64,000 nucleotides of DNA, from positions 26,464 through 90,463 of the forward strand of contig MPNW01000250.1 in the NCBI GenBank assembly GCA_011800805.1, given 5' to 3'. Positions 50,454 to 62,800 of this stretch are shown piece after piece. The notes beneath the pieces were generated by a model that worked only from the letters and a program-made list of their open reading frames with translations, was not told the origin of the DNA and searched no databases. Position numbers and translations under genes: made by a program. Numbering within the stretch: position 1 is the stretch's first letter; every line of letters starts with the position of its first letter. Origin of the DNA: Hirudo medicinalis (lineage: Eukaryota; Annelida; Clitellata; Hirudinida; Hirudinidae).

Positions 50454-52910
50454 ATGTCTAAATTTACAAAAACCTCAAACATAATTGCATTGTGCTCGAT
50501 CGCCAATTTCATCAATTCGGCTGATCGAGTCATCATGCCCATAGCTATAATTCAAATGAGTGCCCATTTTAAATGGGATTTACATGATCAAGGATGGATC
50601 CTGAGTGCGTTTTCCATCGGGTACATATGCAGCATGGTAAGCGTTGCAAAAAGAAATATTTTTCAGATGATAAATAATATTTAAAATTTAAATATTTGTG
50701 TTTAGCTGGTAGGAGGAAGTGCACCGAAGAAATACAGTGGTAAGAAGGTTCTAAGCCTTGCTGTGTTCATGTGGTCCTTATCCACATTCATCACCCCATT
50801 CATAAGCAACTCGCTCTACCTCTTGTTGCTTGTACGAGTTTTGTTAGGAGTGGGAGAAGGATTAGGTGAAGTCAATTATCATCTGATTAGTTGCTATTTA
50901 TATCTTAATATTTACCTTTGTCGACGCTTTGTGTTTCGAGGCCTCCCGACAATATTCCATATTTTTGCACATGTGATTCCAATTGAAGAACGTTCCAGAG
51001 GCTTTGGCTACTTGATAGCCATGGGGTCAGTTGGCCAGACAGTAGCCACTCTGGTGAGAAGATTGGTTTCATTGGCTAATCAATTATTTTAGGATACATT
51101 TTATTGTTATTTTAAAATGCAAATGATTTATGATTCTAGTGATTTTACTTTTATGGGTTAATGATAAATATTGATAATTTTTATAGGTTTGTCCACACTT
51201 GAATTGGCAGTGGACTTTCTATCTTTTTGGATCCCTGGGCTTCTTGTGGGTAGGAGCATGGATCCTGATGTATAGGGAGGTCAGGGGACCACTTCATGAA
51301 GAAGAGTTCATTCAACCACCAAAGGTTGGCAATCATCATCAGTACCATCATGTAGCCTATGGTTTAAATATTAATTGGCATCCTGTTCTTAGTCATCACT
51401 AACATACACAATATTATTTGATTGCTTTCAAAATCAATTTTTTTAGTTTTTGTAGTAATTTTGTTGAAGAATGCCAGTCATTTCCAGGTACCGAACAGCA
51501 GTCCAAGATGGATTGAATTTTTTAAGCCACTGGCCCCTATGGGCCATCTACGTGGCTCATTTCAGCATGAACTGGTCCAACTACATTATCATGCAATGGC
51601 TTCCAACTTACATGTCTGTCAATCTTAGTGCAGCCAAGCATGAAATCATGTTCACAGCTGCACCATACTTGTTGAACTCGATCATTGGAGTTGGTGAGAC
51701 CAAATTTCAGTGGAATATGCTGTTTACAGCATCCTCCTGAATGCATCACCTTTTATTACTTCACAGCTACTTTCACTTGCTCTAATGCATTCATTAGACG
51801 AATGATAGAAGTTGGACGTTTAACTAATGAGTTAGAACCTTAATTAGGCATTTAATGGGAAATGACTATTAAGCCGCTGATCTTTAAATGGATATCAAAT
51901 GTTGGATCTAAATGAATCGATCTCTCCACAGCTGCAGGGCACTTTGCAGACGCCTTAATCAAGCGCAAGTGGACGGTCCTTTCCGTGAGGCGACTCATGA
52001 CGGCACTGGGTCTGGCGGTGCCCGCCATTTTCCTGCTCGTGTTCTCGGCCGTGCAAAGCCTCACTCTCGCCATCTTGTAAGCGGACGTCGTCGGTCGATG
52101 TCGCTTCGAATTTCATTTCGTAATTGGATCTGAGTTGAGTGATTTTATCGCAGATTTATATCTCTCTCCATGGGACTCAGTGCTTGTAATTCTTCGGGCC
52201 ACCTGAGCAATCACGTCGACGTGGCTCCAAACCACGCGGGCATCACTTTTGCCGTTTCTCAAATCATAGTGAGTTTCTCCCGACCTTCGGTTAAAAGTGT
52301 TAATAATTGCATAAAGAATTATTAAGGCTCTGTTTTGAGGCTCTTTATGGTCTTTGTTTAAACAAAGCATAGTTTGGTTATCTTAGTCATGCCTAAATTA
52401 GCGAGAATTCATTTAAAATTCCATGAATTATTGATAGGATTATTATTAAATGCTGTTGAAGAACTTTTTTAGAAATAGCTAAACTAAGTCACTCTCTATC
52501 GCCATCTGCAAGGTGATAGCTGTCATTCAAATAATACAAAGAAGATCTTATCATTGTCCTTCTGAGTGCAAATTAGGGGCTTTTGTTTTTAAATGCAAGC
52601 CAAAGTGCAGCAGTCAAAATTCTCACATCAACAAGCTCAAGGATGCCTGTCCAAACAATTCATATTTGTATCAAAGCTCAAACAAAGCAAGCTCTTTGAG
52701 TGCATCAGAGTGAAAGTCTTTCCGAGCATTAAAAAACTTGTGTTCCAACTTCAGGCCACAATTCCCGGCATCATGTGCGGACCGTTGACGGCGCACCTCG
52801 TGACGCAGAGCCACGGACGCTGGTTCCCCGTCTTCGTCATCGCTGCGGCCATCAATCTCGTCGGGGCCGTCGTTTATCAGAGCCACAGTGCAGCTAGTCA
52901 AGTGTTATGA
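50454..52910 (+). CDS. MFS anion transporter, SLC17/PHT4-like
   Basis: Exons: 50454-50636, 50706-50865, 50941-51053, 51187-51324, 51488-51693, 51932-52076, 52154-52268, 52755-52910. About 404 residues if one frame is assumed throughout, with the alternating hydrophobic segments of a 12-TM major facilitator. Signatures of the anion:cation symporter family (SLC17 in animals, PHT4 in plants): NSADRVIMPIAI in TM1, DQGWILSAFSIGY, RVLLGVGEGLG, PIEERSRGFGY, MNWSNYIIMQWLPTYM, SVRRLMTALGL, NHAGITFAVSQ. Substrate (phosphate, nucleotide or organic anion) cannot be told. In exon 5 the frame entering (PRWIEF) and leaving (SHWPLWAIYVAHF) differ by one base, at a run of six T (51508-51513). Five T would give one continuous frame. 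This is a sequence error or a disabling mutation. Confidence 0.85.
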
Positions 52911-53341
52911 AAGTAATCAAGTTAATATCTGCATTCTGAAAGACTGACGGCTTTCAAAACGAGTTCTTTCATTATTCAACATTTGCGATTGTTTTGTGCA
53001 TAGGACTAAAATAGGAAGCATTTAATATATTTCATTAAGGAGTGACAATGTACATACAATTTATTTGCCTTCATGCTGTCGTCTATTGTGTTGAATGCTA
53101 TTTGTGCATGTTGTTGATTTTGAGCAATTTAGAAATTCCTGTTTACGGACCATCTTCAGACTTAATACATTTGATGTTGGGCTAAACCCCTAACAAGATT
53201 TCATTTTCAACTTAATCAATGTTTCCTTTCGATGATGCATGATTAATTCAAAACACAGTGTTGATCCGACAAGATTTTACACCGTTTTCGAATTTTAAAA
53301 AAACGATATCAACAATTATCTCAAATTTTGGCAGAAAAAAA
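52911..53341. other. Spacer between converging genes
   Basis: AT-rich and without coding signal. TTTATT at 53060-53065 could be the minus-strand poly(A) signal of POLE4, about 280 bases past its stop. Confidence 0.45.
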
Positions 53342-54028
53342 TCAAAAATCCATTGCTCCTTCCAAAAAACTGAGCTTTTCCTCGTTGAGAATTGCAGACT
53401 CTAAAATTAGGTCAGATGATGTCATCGTAATGATGATGGGAGCATTTTACTTCGCTAAATAATTGCACAAAATGAGTTGAACTCACCAATGTCCTTCAAT
53501 GTAATCATTTTTCTCTTGCCCTGCAATGTGAAGCTGTAGGCTTGGAAAGTCAAGTATTCTATAAACAGTTCCTGGGAAGCCAAAATAAATGTTTATCAAA
53601 GCACTGCCATAAACGTGGGCTGCAGTGGCTGAGCCAAAGAGAGGAAAGGCACCATCAATTTAACAGCAAAACAGAACTCACAGCTGCTTTTGCAGTGAGA
53701 GTAGTGCATCTCTATTTACCAGCTTCACTGAGGGATCAGTTTTCATGATAACTTTCATGCGACTGAGGGGTAACCTTATGAATTTGTTGTTGTTGTTGCG
53801 TTCGTCTTTGTTCTCAGTGTTATCCATGCAATCGCTTTGCAAAGTTATGCTTTCTTCAACTGGTTCTGTACCCTCATAGTCTTCCGATTCTATTTGGTCT
53901 ACCTGTTCGCTGTCCGTTAGCTCAGTGTGGCTTTCAGTTACTGTTGTATGAGTTTCCATATCAGCCAGATCTTGATCCGAGTTCTCTGACTGATCTGGAA
54001 TATTATCACTGAACATTTCCTCGCTCAT
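53342..54028 (-). CDS. POLE4: DNA polymerase epsilon subunit 4, histone-fold (POLE4-like)
   Basis: POLE4 is a small histone-fold subunit that pairs with POLE3 in the leading-strand DNA polymerase epsilon. Exons on the minus strand: 53682-54028, 53487-53571, 53342-53400. The first 80 residues are acidic and Ser/Thr-rich. The histone fold starts RLPLSRMKVIMKTDPSVKL and continues ELFIEYLTFQAYSF, GKRKMITLKDI, ending FLEGAMDF, close to the end of known POLE4 proteins. In exon 1 the frame shifts between NRDAL and LTAKAA, near 53692-53703. One base appears to be missing, and restoring one makes all three exons phase-consistent at about 163 residues. A start 28 codons upstream (54112) is possible but looks like leader sequence. 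Confidence 0.83.
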
Positions 54029-54839
54029 TTTCTTGTAAAAGTGGTTAAGTGTAAACTCGCGCGTTCCCTGCCAAAATAAACAATACGTGACCAGCTTAAA
54101 AGTGAATGTCAATATTTAGATTTCTTAAACATTTGAATTTATTTTATAATTAAGCCTAAATGTTATTAATTAAATTAATACTTTAAACTTATTTTTGGAT
54201 TTGAAAAGAAAAGCAAGAAACTTAATGATTTTTTTAATGTCTAGAATTACAAATACAAATTTGTTCTTTTGTAATTCAAAGATTGATTATTTAAGTCTTT
54301 ACATCTCGCTCTCCCCTTTTGCAATACTACATTTCTCTCCAAAATAGTTATTTAATCGAGCCGTCATTCAAATTTTATTTACAATTTTATTCAGATGTAA
54401 TTGAATAAATGTTACATTTTATTTTATTTTTATTTACAATTGTATTCAAATGCAATTGAATAAATATTGTTTGCATCAAAATATTATCAAGAATACATGA
54501 GAGGAAATTTCTGATGTGCCATTGAATATCATTTATTAATTATTCTATAAAAAAAATTGGACATAATTATGTCAATCAACTTATCGTATGAATAAGTTTA
54601 AGCGAGTATCCAGCGTTGAAAGATGTCACTGTCGAAAGAATTACAAAGTTATTACAAATAACGTTATACCACCAACAAAAATTTATCAAATCATTAATAA
54701 TAATAACATCAGGTATTATTTGAATAAATTATTCATGTAGAATTATACACGGAATATCATGTTTACATAAGAAATACCTCTGTAGGCTCCCTTTGCTTGA
54801 AAGAAATTGCTGAAGAGGGTCACTCTCTGATGTTTACTC
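54029..54839. other. AT-rich spacer upstream of POLE4
   Basis: No gene or recognised repeat is seen. It probably holds the POLE4 promoter. Confidence 0.5.
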
Positions 54840-55345
54840 CATCTGAAGGTCTCCTATCAGGGGAACAGCTTCAATAAAGTCATTTCCAGCGATTCTCTTA
54901 GCGCCATTTAGGCACTAAAGGATTGCAACTACAACGATCGAGATGTATGCAAAAAGCTATCTCTGAAACTCAAGAAGAAGGAAGAAATGTCATTCTCGTC
55001 TGGGTCCCGCCCATGTTGGAATTCCTGGCATTGAGAAGACCGATGCTTTAGCAAAAACTTCCACTACCAGGGAGCAGATGGACCGATGGATTCCAGCGTC
55101 TATCAAGGATGTCAAAAGGCCCGCAACATCATACAACAATGGCATACCAGATGGGAAGAAGACCCAAGAAGCCTCCATTGCAAGTGAATAGAGAAACCTG
55201 TATCGACGAAGAGCAAATTCCAATATGTCTCAAGGAGGAAGGAGACCTTGATCTGCGTGCTCAGAATCGATGCTTGTTTCTCATGAAGCGCCATCGAGGT
55301 GGCAAATATGAAGTTTGCACTCAGGAGGATGAAACTGTTATAAAC
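54840..55345 (+). mobile_element. Non-LTR retrotransposon remnant (RNase H region)
   Basis: Frames disrupted by stops and indels read SDSLSAI-ALKD, then VILVWVP with HVGIPGIEKTDALAK, then further on SRRKETLISVLRI. These match the RNase H domain and following segment of Jockey-like LINE ORF2 (usually WVPxHxGIxGNExAD and SRREEVxLxRLRIGHT). A single-base insertion separates WVP from HVGIPG. No reverse transcriptase remains, so it is a dead fragment. Confidence 0.75.
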
Positions 55346-55814
55346 TGACTATTTAATCTTCTAATAATTTTTTATTTTATTATTACTAACACTAACTAAC
55401 AAGTCCAAATCATCTCAGTTACGCAAGGGACTTTAATAAAATAAACACACTTTCTAACAAAGTACTAAGGTTATTTTTTGAGGTTTCACTCAGTCTCAAG
55501 TGCAATGGAGGTGTGAACAGTTACGTTTTGCTCTCAATTCTGACATACTATTAGTGAGTTCTGAGTTACTGAATTTGATTGATTGTACGTGATTTGTGAG
55601 TACAGCTTATACACCATTACATACCTTATATGCAGGATTCGTTTTTTAAAGAGGAGCCGTATTATTTAAAATTACATTGATGTGTTAGCAGTGACTTTTT
55701 TTAGACCAATTAAATTTATTTAATAATTAACTGACGGTGAATGAGGTGAATTAGTAGCTACATTAAGAAGATTTTGCCCGTTGCAAAGTCAAAAAAAGGC
55801 GATGAATGATGGCG

Positions 55815-56075
<261 letters not shown>

Positions 56076-56328
56076 AAATCAGGTGTTAAATGATTCAGCA
56101 CCACCAATCGAAATTTGTTTGATTCACGTGAACCCACGTGAAATGTCTGAGATATTTTAACAATTCGAATGAAAATGCTGAAGCCTACAAACAACATGCA
56201 GCCTCATTAATATTAAGTTAGATATATTGCATGTCATCGTTAGAATTTAACTAATTTGATTCTTGCAAATAAATTTTAAGTAATAAAAGGTAATAAAATA
56301 AATGCAATAAGATGAACGGCTTGGAAAT

Positions 56329-59300
56329 TCAGGGCAATTCAACTTCGCACAAAGACTTGATTCCTCCAAATGTATGGAGGTCACACGGAGCGTCATCCCA
56401 TTTTAAAAGTCTGGAAAATAAATTATGTATGACATAATTTAATTACTCTCTTCCATGTTTATTTGACCACAAATTCTAACTTGTTTTCGTCGTTGCCTTT
56501 GTTGTGCGCCATATACAAACATTCTTCAGGACTGTACGTGCTGGGAAATTGAATGAATTTATAATTTTTAGGGCAAGAAAAATGAAACTAGTAACGAATA
56601 AAAATTAATTTGTTTACCACTTCAGCAAGAAAATAGTTTTTCACATCAAGATTCACGCACATATACAATAATTGCGATAGTTTCTAAATAATTTTTTTTT
56701 AATTTAGAGAAATTCTATTCGACAAAATATCTTAAGCACAAACATTAAATTACATTAAACACAAATATTAAAGCCACAAAGAAACTAAAATAAAACAACT
56801 CAAGGGTCAGCCTTAAGGAAGCACACGCTTCCGCTATCAGACTGACCCTCATTAACAAATTTCTATATAATAGTGCAGATTCTGTTATTGTTATTGAGAA
56901 TAATATTATAAGAAAGATTAGTACATTATAATATTAAATATACATTACATATAATAACAATTAGGTCTCCAACTTAAACTAAAACAAAATGCTGAACAAA
57001 ATGCAAACTGCATTTTATTCCTTGAAACTGTACTTTTACCTTTGTAAATATTCTTACGTGAGATAACAATAACTTATTCCAAGGATCACAAACGATTATA
57101 ACAATGCAAATCACTTATAAACAACATCCTTCGACGAACTGTTTAAAAATGCAACCTTGCACAAACTGAATAAAGGCAGCATAATCACGACTGAAGAGAA
57201 TAATGTAATAATGTCGCTAATAGTAACTGTGAACTTTATCTTACTTGTCCGGTTTTCCAGGCATGAATGCAGTGAAGCCCTTAATAGCTCCGTGCGACCT
57301 TCCGTAGGAATCGACCCACTTCCACTGGTCGAACATGCACGACCCTGCGTGACCTCCTCTGGGTCTTCGTGCACCGAGCCAGAAACCTATGCTTCCGTGA
57401 TGTTGCTCTGCATTAATAATCCATTGTTATTGTAATTAGTATTAGTTAATTATTGTAAACATTAAGGCCAGTAATTGGAAAGTAAAAAGTTGATTAAACT
57501 CGGCGAAAATAAACGTTAGAACCTACGAAAGCAATAAGGTTCTACAATGTCTAGTCACCGCCATTTTGAAGCTCTTTGCTCAAAAATTCCTCAAGGAATA
57601 TTTGTTCTTTGATGCTGTTCACGTGAGCAAGATGGCCGCCAAGTTTTCTGCAATGATCCTGAGCTCCGTAGAAAGTAAGTGGTTTGTTTATGACGATGTA
57701 CTTCGAACCGTTCGAGCTTCCATTTGAGTAGAAAACCCACCCTCCCTCGTCTGAATGAATGTTGTTGTTGCAGTCATCACAGTAGTTGTTAAAATTGTGT
57801 TATTGTAAATCTCGCTATTGGTTATTTTCGTTTTCAAATTAATGATTTTAAGTATTTATTGTAGAATATTTATCAGAATCTAGTTGCCTTTATTTGGAAC
57901 TTCAAATTTCTGGGGAATGATGTAAGTCACCGTGTTTCTGAAGTTCTCCTTTTGCAGTTCATTCCAAACATCTTTTGCTGATTCAGCTGAAATTACGCCA
58001 CGACCATAATTTATTTTAAAACTTCTTTACATTAAAAAGGCATTGTTGAATACAATTTACGATGCAAATATCTTCCTGGTGATCCAGTAAGTTCTTGCAC
58101 TTCAATGTCCCTGAACAAAAGATCGATCTTGACACACAACCGTGAGGTAGGCAGACCACATCTTCCTCACCACACCGAACTACTGTTTAATTAATGCCGT
58201 TGTTAATTAATGTGATATCGTTAAATACTATTCTTAACAGAAATTAATTATGATGGGTTTTAACAGCAAAAATATCGGAGATTCGAAACATCGAAAAATT
58301 GGGCACTGGCCATATTTTGCAAATGGATCAGGAAAGGTGCTTTCGTTGAGAGTTTAGCTAAGGATTCAGTTTAGAGCCAATGAGGTTAATAAGATAAGTA
58401 TTACTAATTCGACAAGAGATGATATCAACTGTGTAATGAATTTACTTCTTCTCCGAAAGCCAGTCAAAATTCCAAGTCCTGCTATCAACCCAGAAGCGAT
58501 TCCGATGATAAACACAGCAAGAGAAACTAAGAGAAAAGACTTTTTGTCGTTCAATAATTCTTTTACGTAACTCTTTGAGGATTTTGTTTTGTTTTCCAGC
58601 GGCTGGTAGTAGTTGATTCCTTGACAAATACCCAGAGGCAGTGTCTTGCATGGGTCCTCATTTTTCACTAAAATGGCGTTTCTCGAGTCATCAGCATTGC
58701 ACGACAAGCTGGTCTCATTTGAAAGGAGTTTATTGAAAATTAGATTAGTTACATCAGGATAGGACGCTTCGATGTTTTTTGATGCGCTTGGATGACAAAC
58801 TGACATTGACGAAGAGATGCCCGCGCTTTCTTGAGAGATTGTGACGAAATTGCCACCGCGTCCATCGTATAAAGTATGTCTCCCAGTAAATAGAGAGCAA
58901 CTCAGATCCTCCCTCTGAGACTTCGCATTAAAACTATTTTGCAAGCAAGTACATGATCTGAAGGTAAACAAAATGAAATTAATATTTGAAGACGAAAAAA
59001 TGCTGTTTCAATTGATCTTTAACCTAGATTGACACCTACGAAGTATGACTAATAGAGATAACTATGTCAGTGACTTATATTGAAGGATAGAAATGATGGA
59101 GAAATGGTCATGTTTGTCACGGACAAGTCTATTGAATTCGTTTGCTTTAAATTTGATGTATAACCTTTCTGAATAATCATGGTCTTTGTTGGAATCCTCG
59201 TGTTTCAAATTTCCATTGTAATTCAAATTTGGAAACAAATGAATTCTTTCAAGACTGAATGAACATTTATCTTGATCTGGTTGCCAAAATGATTTTGTAA

Positions 59301-59340
59301 ACTCCCGATTGCTGTCGATTTCTGAGTTCATTGTTTTCAT
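56329..59340 (-). CDS. Single-pass membrane protein with LDLa-like and C-type lectin domains
   Basis: Exons on the minus strand: 59075-59340, 58446-58957, 58061-58182, (57880-57986 uncertain), 57559-57750, 57245-57407, 56481-56540, 56329-56410. Residues 1-228 are polar. One TM segment (FLLVSLAVFIIGIASGLIAG, about 229-256) ends in FRRR, suggesting type II topology. The exon at 58061-58182 encodes six Cys with LDLa-like spacing (6, 4, 6, 5, 10; RCGEEDVVCLPHGC). The last four exons form a lectin fold: GWVFYSNGS, LTFYGAQDHCRKLGGHLAHV, GFWLGARRP, WKWVDSYG, EECLYMA, LLKWDDAPC and LCEVELP. The sugar-site motifs are altered (KPD, and WDD for WND), so calcium and sugar binding are doubtful. The join between the LDLa exon (phase 0) and the lectin exon (phase 1) is unresolved; two genes are possible. 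Confidence 0.7.
57880..57986 (-). CDS. Uncertain exon inside the lectin gene
   Basis: Bounded by TTTCAG, this segment reads ESAKDVWNELQKENFRNTV to a TAG when entered in phase 1. The 58061 exon supports this only if it starts at 58105 (TTGTTCAG acceptor) and is read in a different frame, DIEVQELTGSPGRYLH. So the two exons could together form an alternative C-terminus instead of the LDLa module. In the LDLa frame the segment reads poorly. I cannot decide. Confidence 0.35.
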
Positions 59341-59883
59341 TACATATCTTGGTATGAGACTCTGCTTAAACTTACGTTTTGTCGCTGGTAAATTATTTGA
59401 TATATAACATTATCCAACACGTAATCAAAATTGTTTTACCGATTATGTTCATCTTCAAGATCCTTAAAACTGAAATCCATTTGCAAGGCAATGAAAGCAT
59501 TTTATAGACAATAGAACCTTGTTAAATGTGTGCAGTGAATACGAGAGCCTTTAAATATCTCTGCCTCAGGTCAAATAAGCACTTAGTTCATTGAAGCGGT
59601 CATTCGTAACGTTATTAAGTGTCTAGATTTTCGATTGACTGTCAATTGTTACTGCCGTAATATATGTAAAAATACTTAATAAAGTCGAGCTAGCATTAAT
59701 AATATCACATTTTTTATTGTTAAGAACTAACAGCACATTAAACGATTTGTTGATTCTTGCTTCTTGATACCTGTTGAGGCGTTCGTAATCGCGTCCACTC
59801 CAATACTTTGGATTCGCTTTTTTAGGGACAATCGACTTTTGAAATTTTTTTCGGAATGGACCGAAAGCATTAAATAATTAATA
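59341..59883. other. Divergent intergenic region
   Basis: This 543-base stretch separates two head-to-head genes and should hold both promoters. A donor-like AAAACGTAAGT occurs on the minus strand near 59380, so the lectin gene may have an untranslated first exon here. Confidence 0.5.
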
Positions 59884-62800
59884 ATGGCGGAGATTTCGAA
59901 CCTAAAACCAAACGAGAACTTCTGGGACATAGATGGCTACAAAAGTGTCATAAAAAGAACTGAAGATGGCCAAAAAATGTGCGAATTCCTTTTGAAGATG
60001 GTTGAAGAAAGAGCTCAAATAGAGAAAAGTTATTCTGAAAAATTAAGTTCCTGGTATAAGAAATGGACCCATGCTGTTGAAAAAAGTAAATGAAAAATGA
60101 AAATTTTGACATTTGGAATTTTAGATGCGAACAATGCTTAATTTTTTAGGTCCAGAATATGGAACAAATAAAGAAATGCTAAGAAATTTTGTTCTTGAGG
60201 GAGACAAACTATCAGATGTTCATGTAAAAATAAAAGATTCACTACTTAATCTTGTAAACTCAAAGATCAGAAACTGGAAAGATGAGCATTACAGGAAGCA
60301 GATCTGTTCATGTAAACCTGCTTCAACATTTAAAAGTGAATTTGAAAAGGCATGTCAGTAATTTTGAACTCAAATGTTGCATGGTTTAACATTTAGCTTT
60401 TTTCAGGCTCAAAAACCATGGGCAGCTCAAATTAAAAGAGTTGAAAAATTGAAAAAGGAATATTTCAAATATTGCCAGGAGTCGAACGATGCACTCACAC
60501 AGGAAGAAAATGCTCGGAGGTCAGAAATTGTTAGTCAGAATTTTTGTTTCTAATGCATTTTTTTCTTTAAAAAGTGCTTGTTTGGAAATTATTCCAAAAC
60601 ATTTCAGCATTATGTGCTGGACACTTTTGTGAGAATTTATTTACCTGTGAATGATTGCTTTAAATGTAAATGTAAATGTACTTCATTTATATAGCGCCAT
60701 ATGCATAGCGTCAGAGGCGCTTCTTGTCGACCATTTATATGGCGCTCCTTCCCAAGGGCGCTTGCACAAGTGCAGGCTGGGTTTCGAACACGACGCATTA
60801 CGACTGTTGCCATTACCGCCGTATGCAGGAACGTAACCCGTTCGGCCAACCTGCACGCCGCTCATTAAAATAAGTCGTTGTTGAATTTTTCAAACATCTT
60901 TTACTTCCTGATGTTTCAACAAGGAATATGAAAAGGTGAAAGTAAAGTGCGAGAAGGCCACAAATGCAATGGATCTCATGAAGATGAGATATCAAGAAGC
61001 ATTGGACGACTTGGAGAAGTTGAAGCCGACTTACGTGACCGAGATGAACAACGTGTTCGCTGCCGCTCAAGATTTCGAAACGAAACGACTCGAATTCTTC
61101 AAGGACATTCTCACGAAGCTGACAGAAAACCTCCAATTGTCCAAAAGTGATAGGTAGATTAAAGTGTAAAAATTACTCTTTGTTTTATTACTCGATTTCT
61201 CTTCTTACATTTTATTAAATATTCGGGATTTGACGATAAGTTTTTGTACATCCCGCTGTCGTTAGTGAAATCGTACTTTTGTAGTGCGCAGGAGATTTAC
61301 AGAACCTGCAGGGAGTACATTGCCAATGCAAATCCTAAAATTGACACCGAATGGTGGGCAGAAAACCATGGTCCAGGAATGAATCTCAACTCGACTTCAT
61401 TTCAGGTTGAAACGAGCGAATGTTTGCTTATTGCGGATGATTGGCGGATCGAATGATTAAGCGAATGAATAGTGAAAAACAAAAGTCTTCAGCATGATTG
61501 TCCATTTCTAACAAATGATGATTAAAATATTAATCTTTTCAACATTCGACATCGAATTAAGATGAACAATTATAACGATGTCGATAACGTCGAAAACATC
61601 GATCGACTCCTCGAAGAAAACTAAGCAGAATCAATATTAAACGACAAGCGAAATGTTAAAAAAAATTGGTATAAAATCAGATGAAATGTGGAATCATTAG
61701 TTCGTCATTTCCGGCGTCCGTTTTGCTTTAGGACTTCATTCCAGAAGTCCTGGAGACAATCAGTCGAGGAAGAAGCAGATTGAACCAAGCCGTCATCGTC
61801 CCGAACGTCGAAAATCCGGCAGAGCTCATTGTTCGGGCCGAAGTTGTTGACAAGAACACTCCACAGGGTCAAGCCAGTGCGGTTTACAGGTTGGCAACAT
61901 TGTCGGCCTGCTTCGTTCAGGCATTTGTTTTTCTTTACTTTATTGTTTGCACTATTCTGAAGTGCTTGATTCTTTCAAATGTGTTTAAAGTGCTGACTTG
62001 TTTAAAGTTCTATATTAAACATTTTAAATATTCTACAAATTACAAACAAAGCTTTCTGCGATTTCGGAAAGAGATTTGTAATTTGATAATTTCAACCGAG
62101 TCGAATGTTTCGAACAGCACCGTGAACCACGCCAGGAAGAGAAGCCTGGCAGGCGACAGCTCGGAATTCGACCGGGAATCGACGGCATACTGCAACAACG
62201 TCGACGTAGACGATGCTCTTCGCGCCTCGTCCGACGCGCCCCAAGAGGACGGGGAAGTCTACAGCACCTTGAACGAGGCTCACATTTACTCGAACGAGGT
62301 TCAAATGGAAAACGGCTACGTGGAACCTGCCTTCGGGTCGAGGGTCGAGGCTATCTACGACTACGAAGGTCAGAATGGGAACGAACTGTCTTTCGGAAAA
62401 GGTTGCATTTGACGTTTTTATTGGAAAATAGCTTATTATGTTGCAATCCAATGAAATGATTTCTTATTTATTATTAGAACTTGCATTTTTATGGTGACAG
62501 CTTTGACAATTTGTTTTCAAGAATCATGTTTTCTGATCAGACAGTTATTATTTTATCGACCGATTCCTTCGTGCTAAAATGCGAGAAGTTGATCGAAGTG
62601 AGACGGAAATATCAACATTGTGCAATCGACGAATTTCTTCCCGAAATATTTCGGATCTCGAGTCGAGAAGTTTGAAACTCACAAGAATTTTAAAGAAAAT
62701 GACAAAAAATAAAAGCCGAACAACATTTCAAATGAAACGGCGATCTGTTGACGACTACCTGTGCGTCGAGTCATTGCGTCGCAACGCGTGACGCACGAAC

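Noticed and set aside
61742..61780. Alternative acceptor for PACSIN exon 6 giving KSWRQSVEEEAD
   Set aside because: It resembles the F-BAR end but reaches a stop and leaves the wrong phase for exon 7; kept only as a possible minor form.
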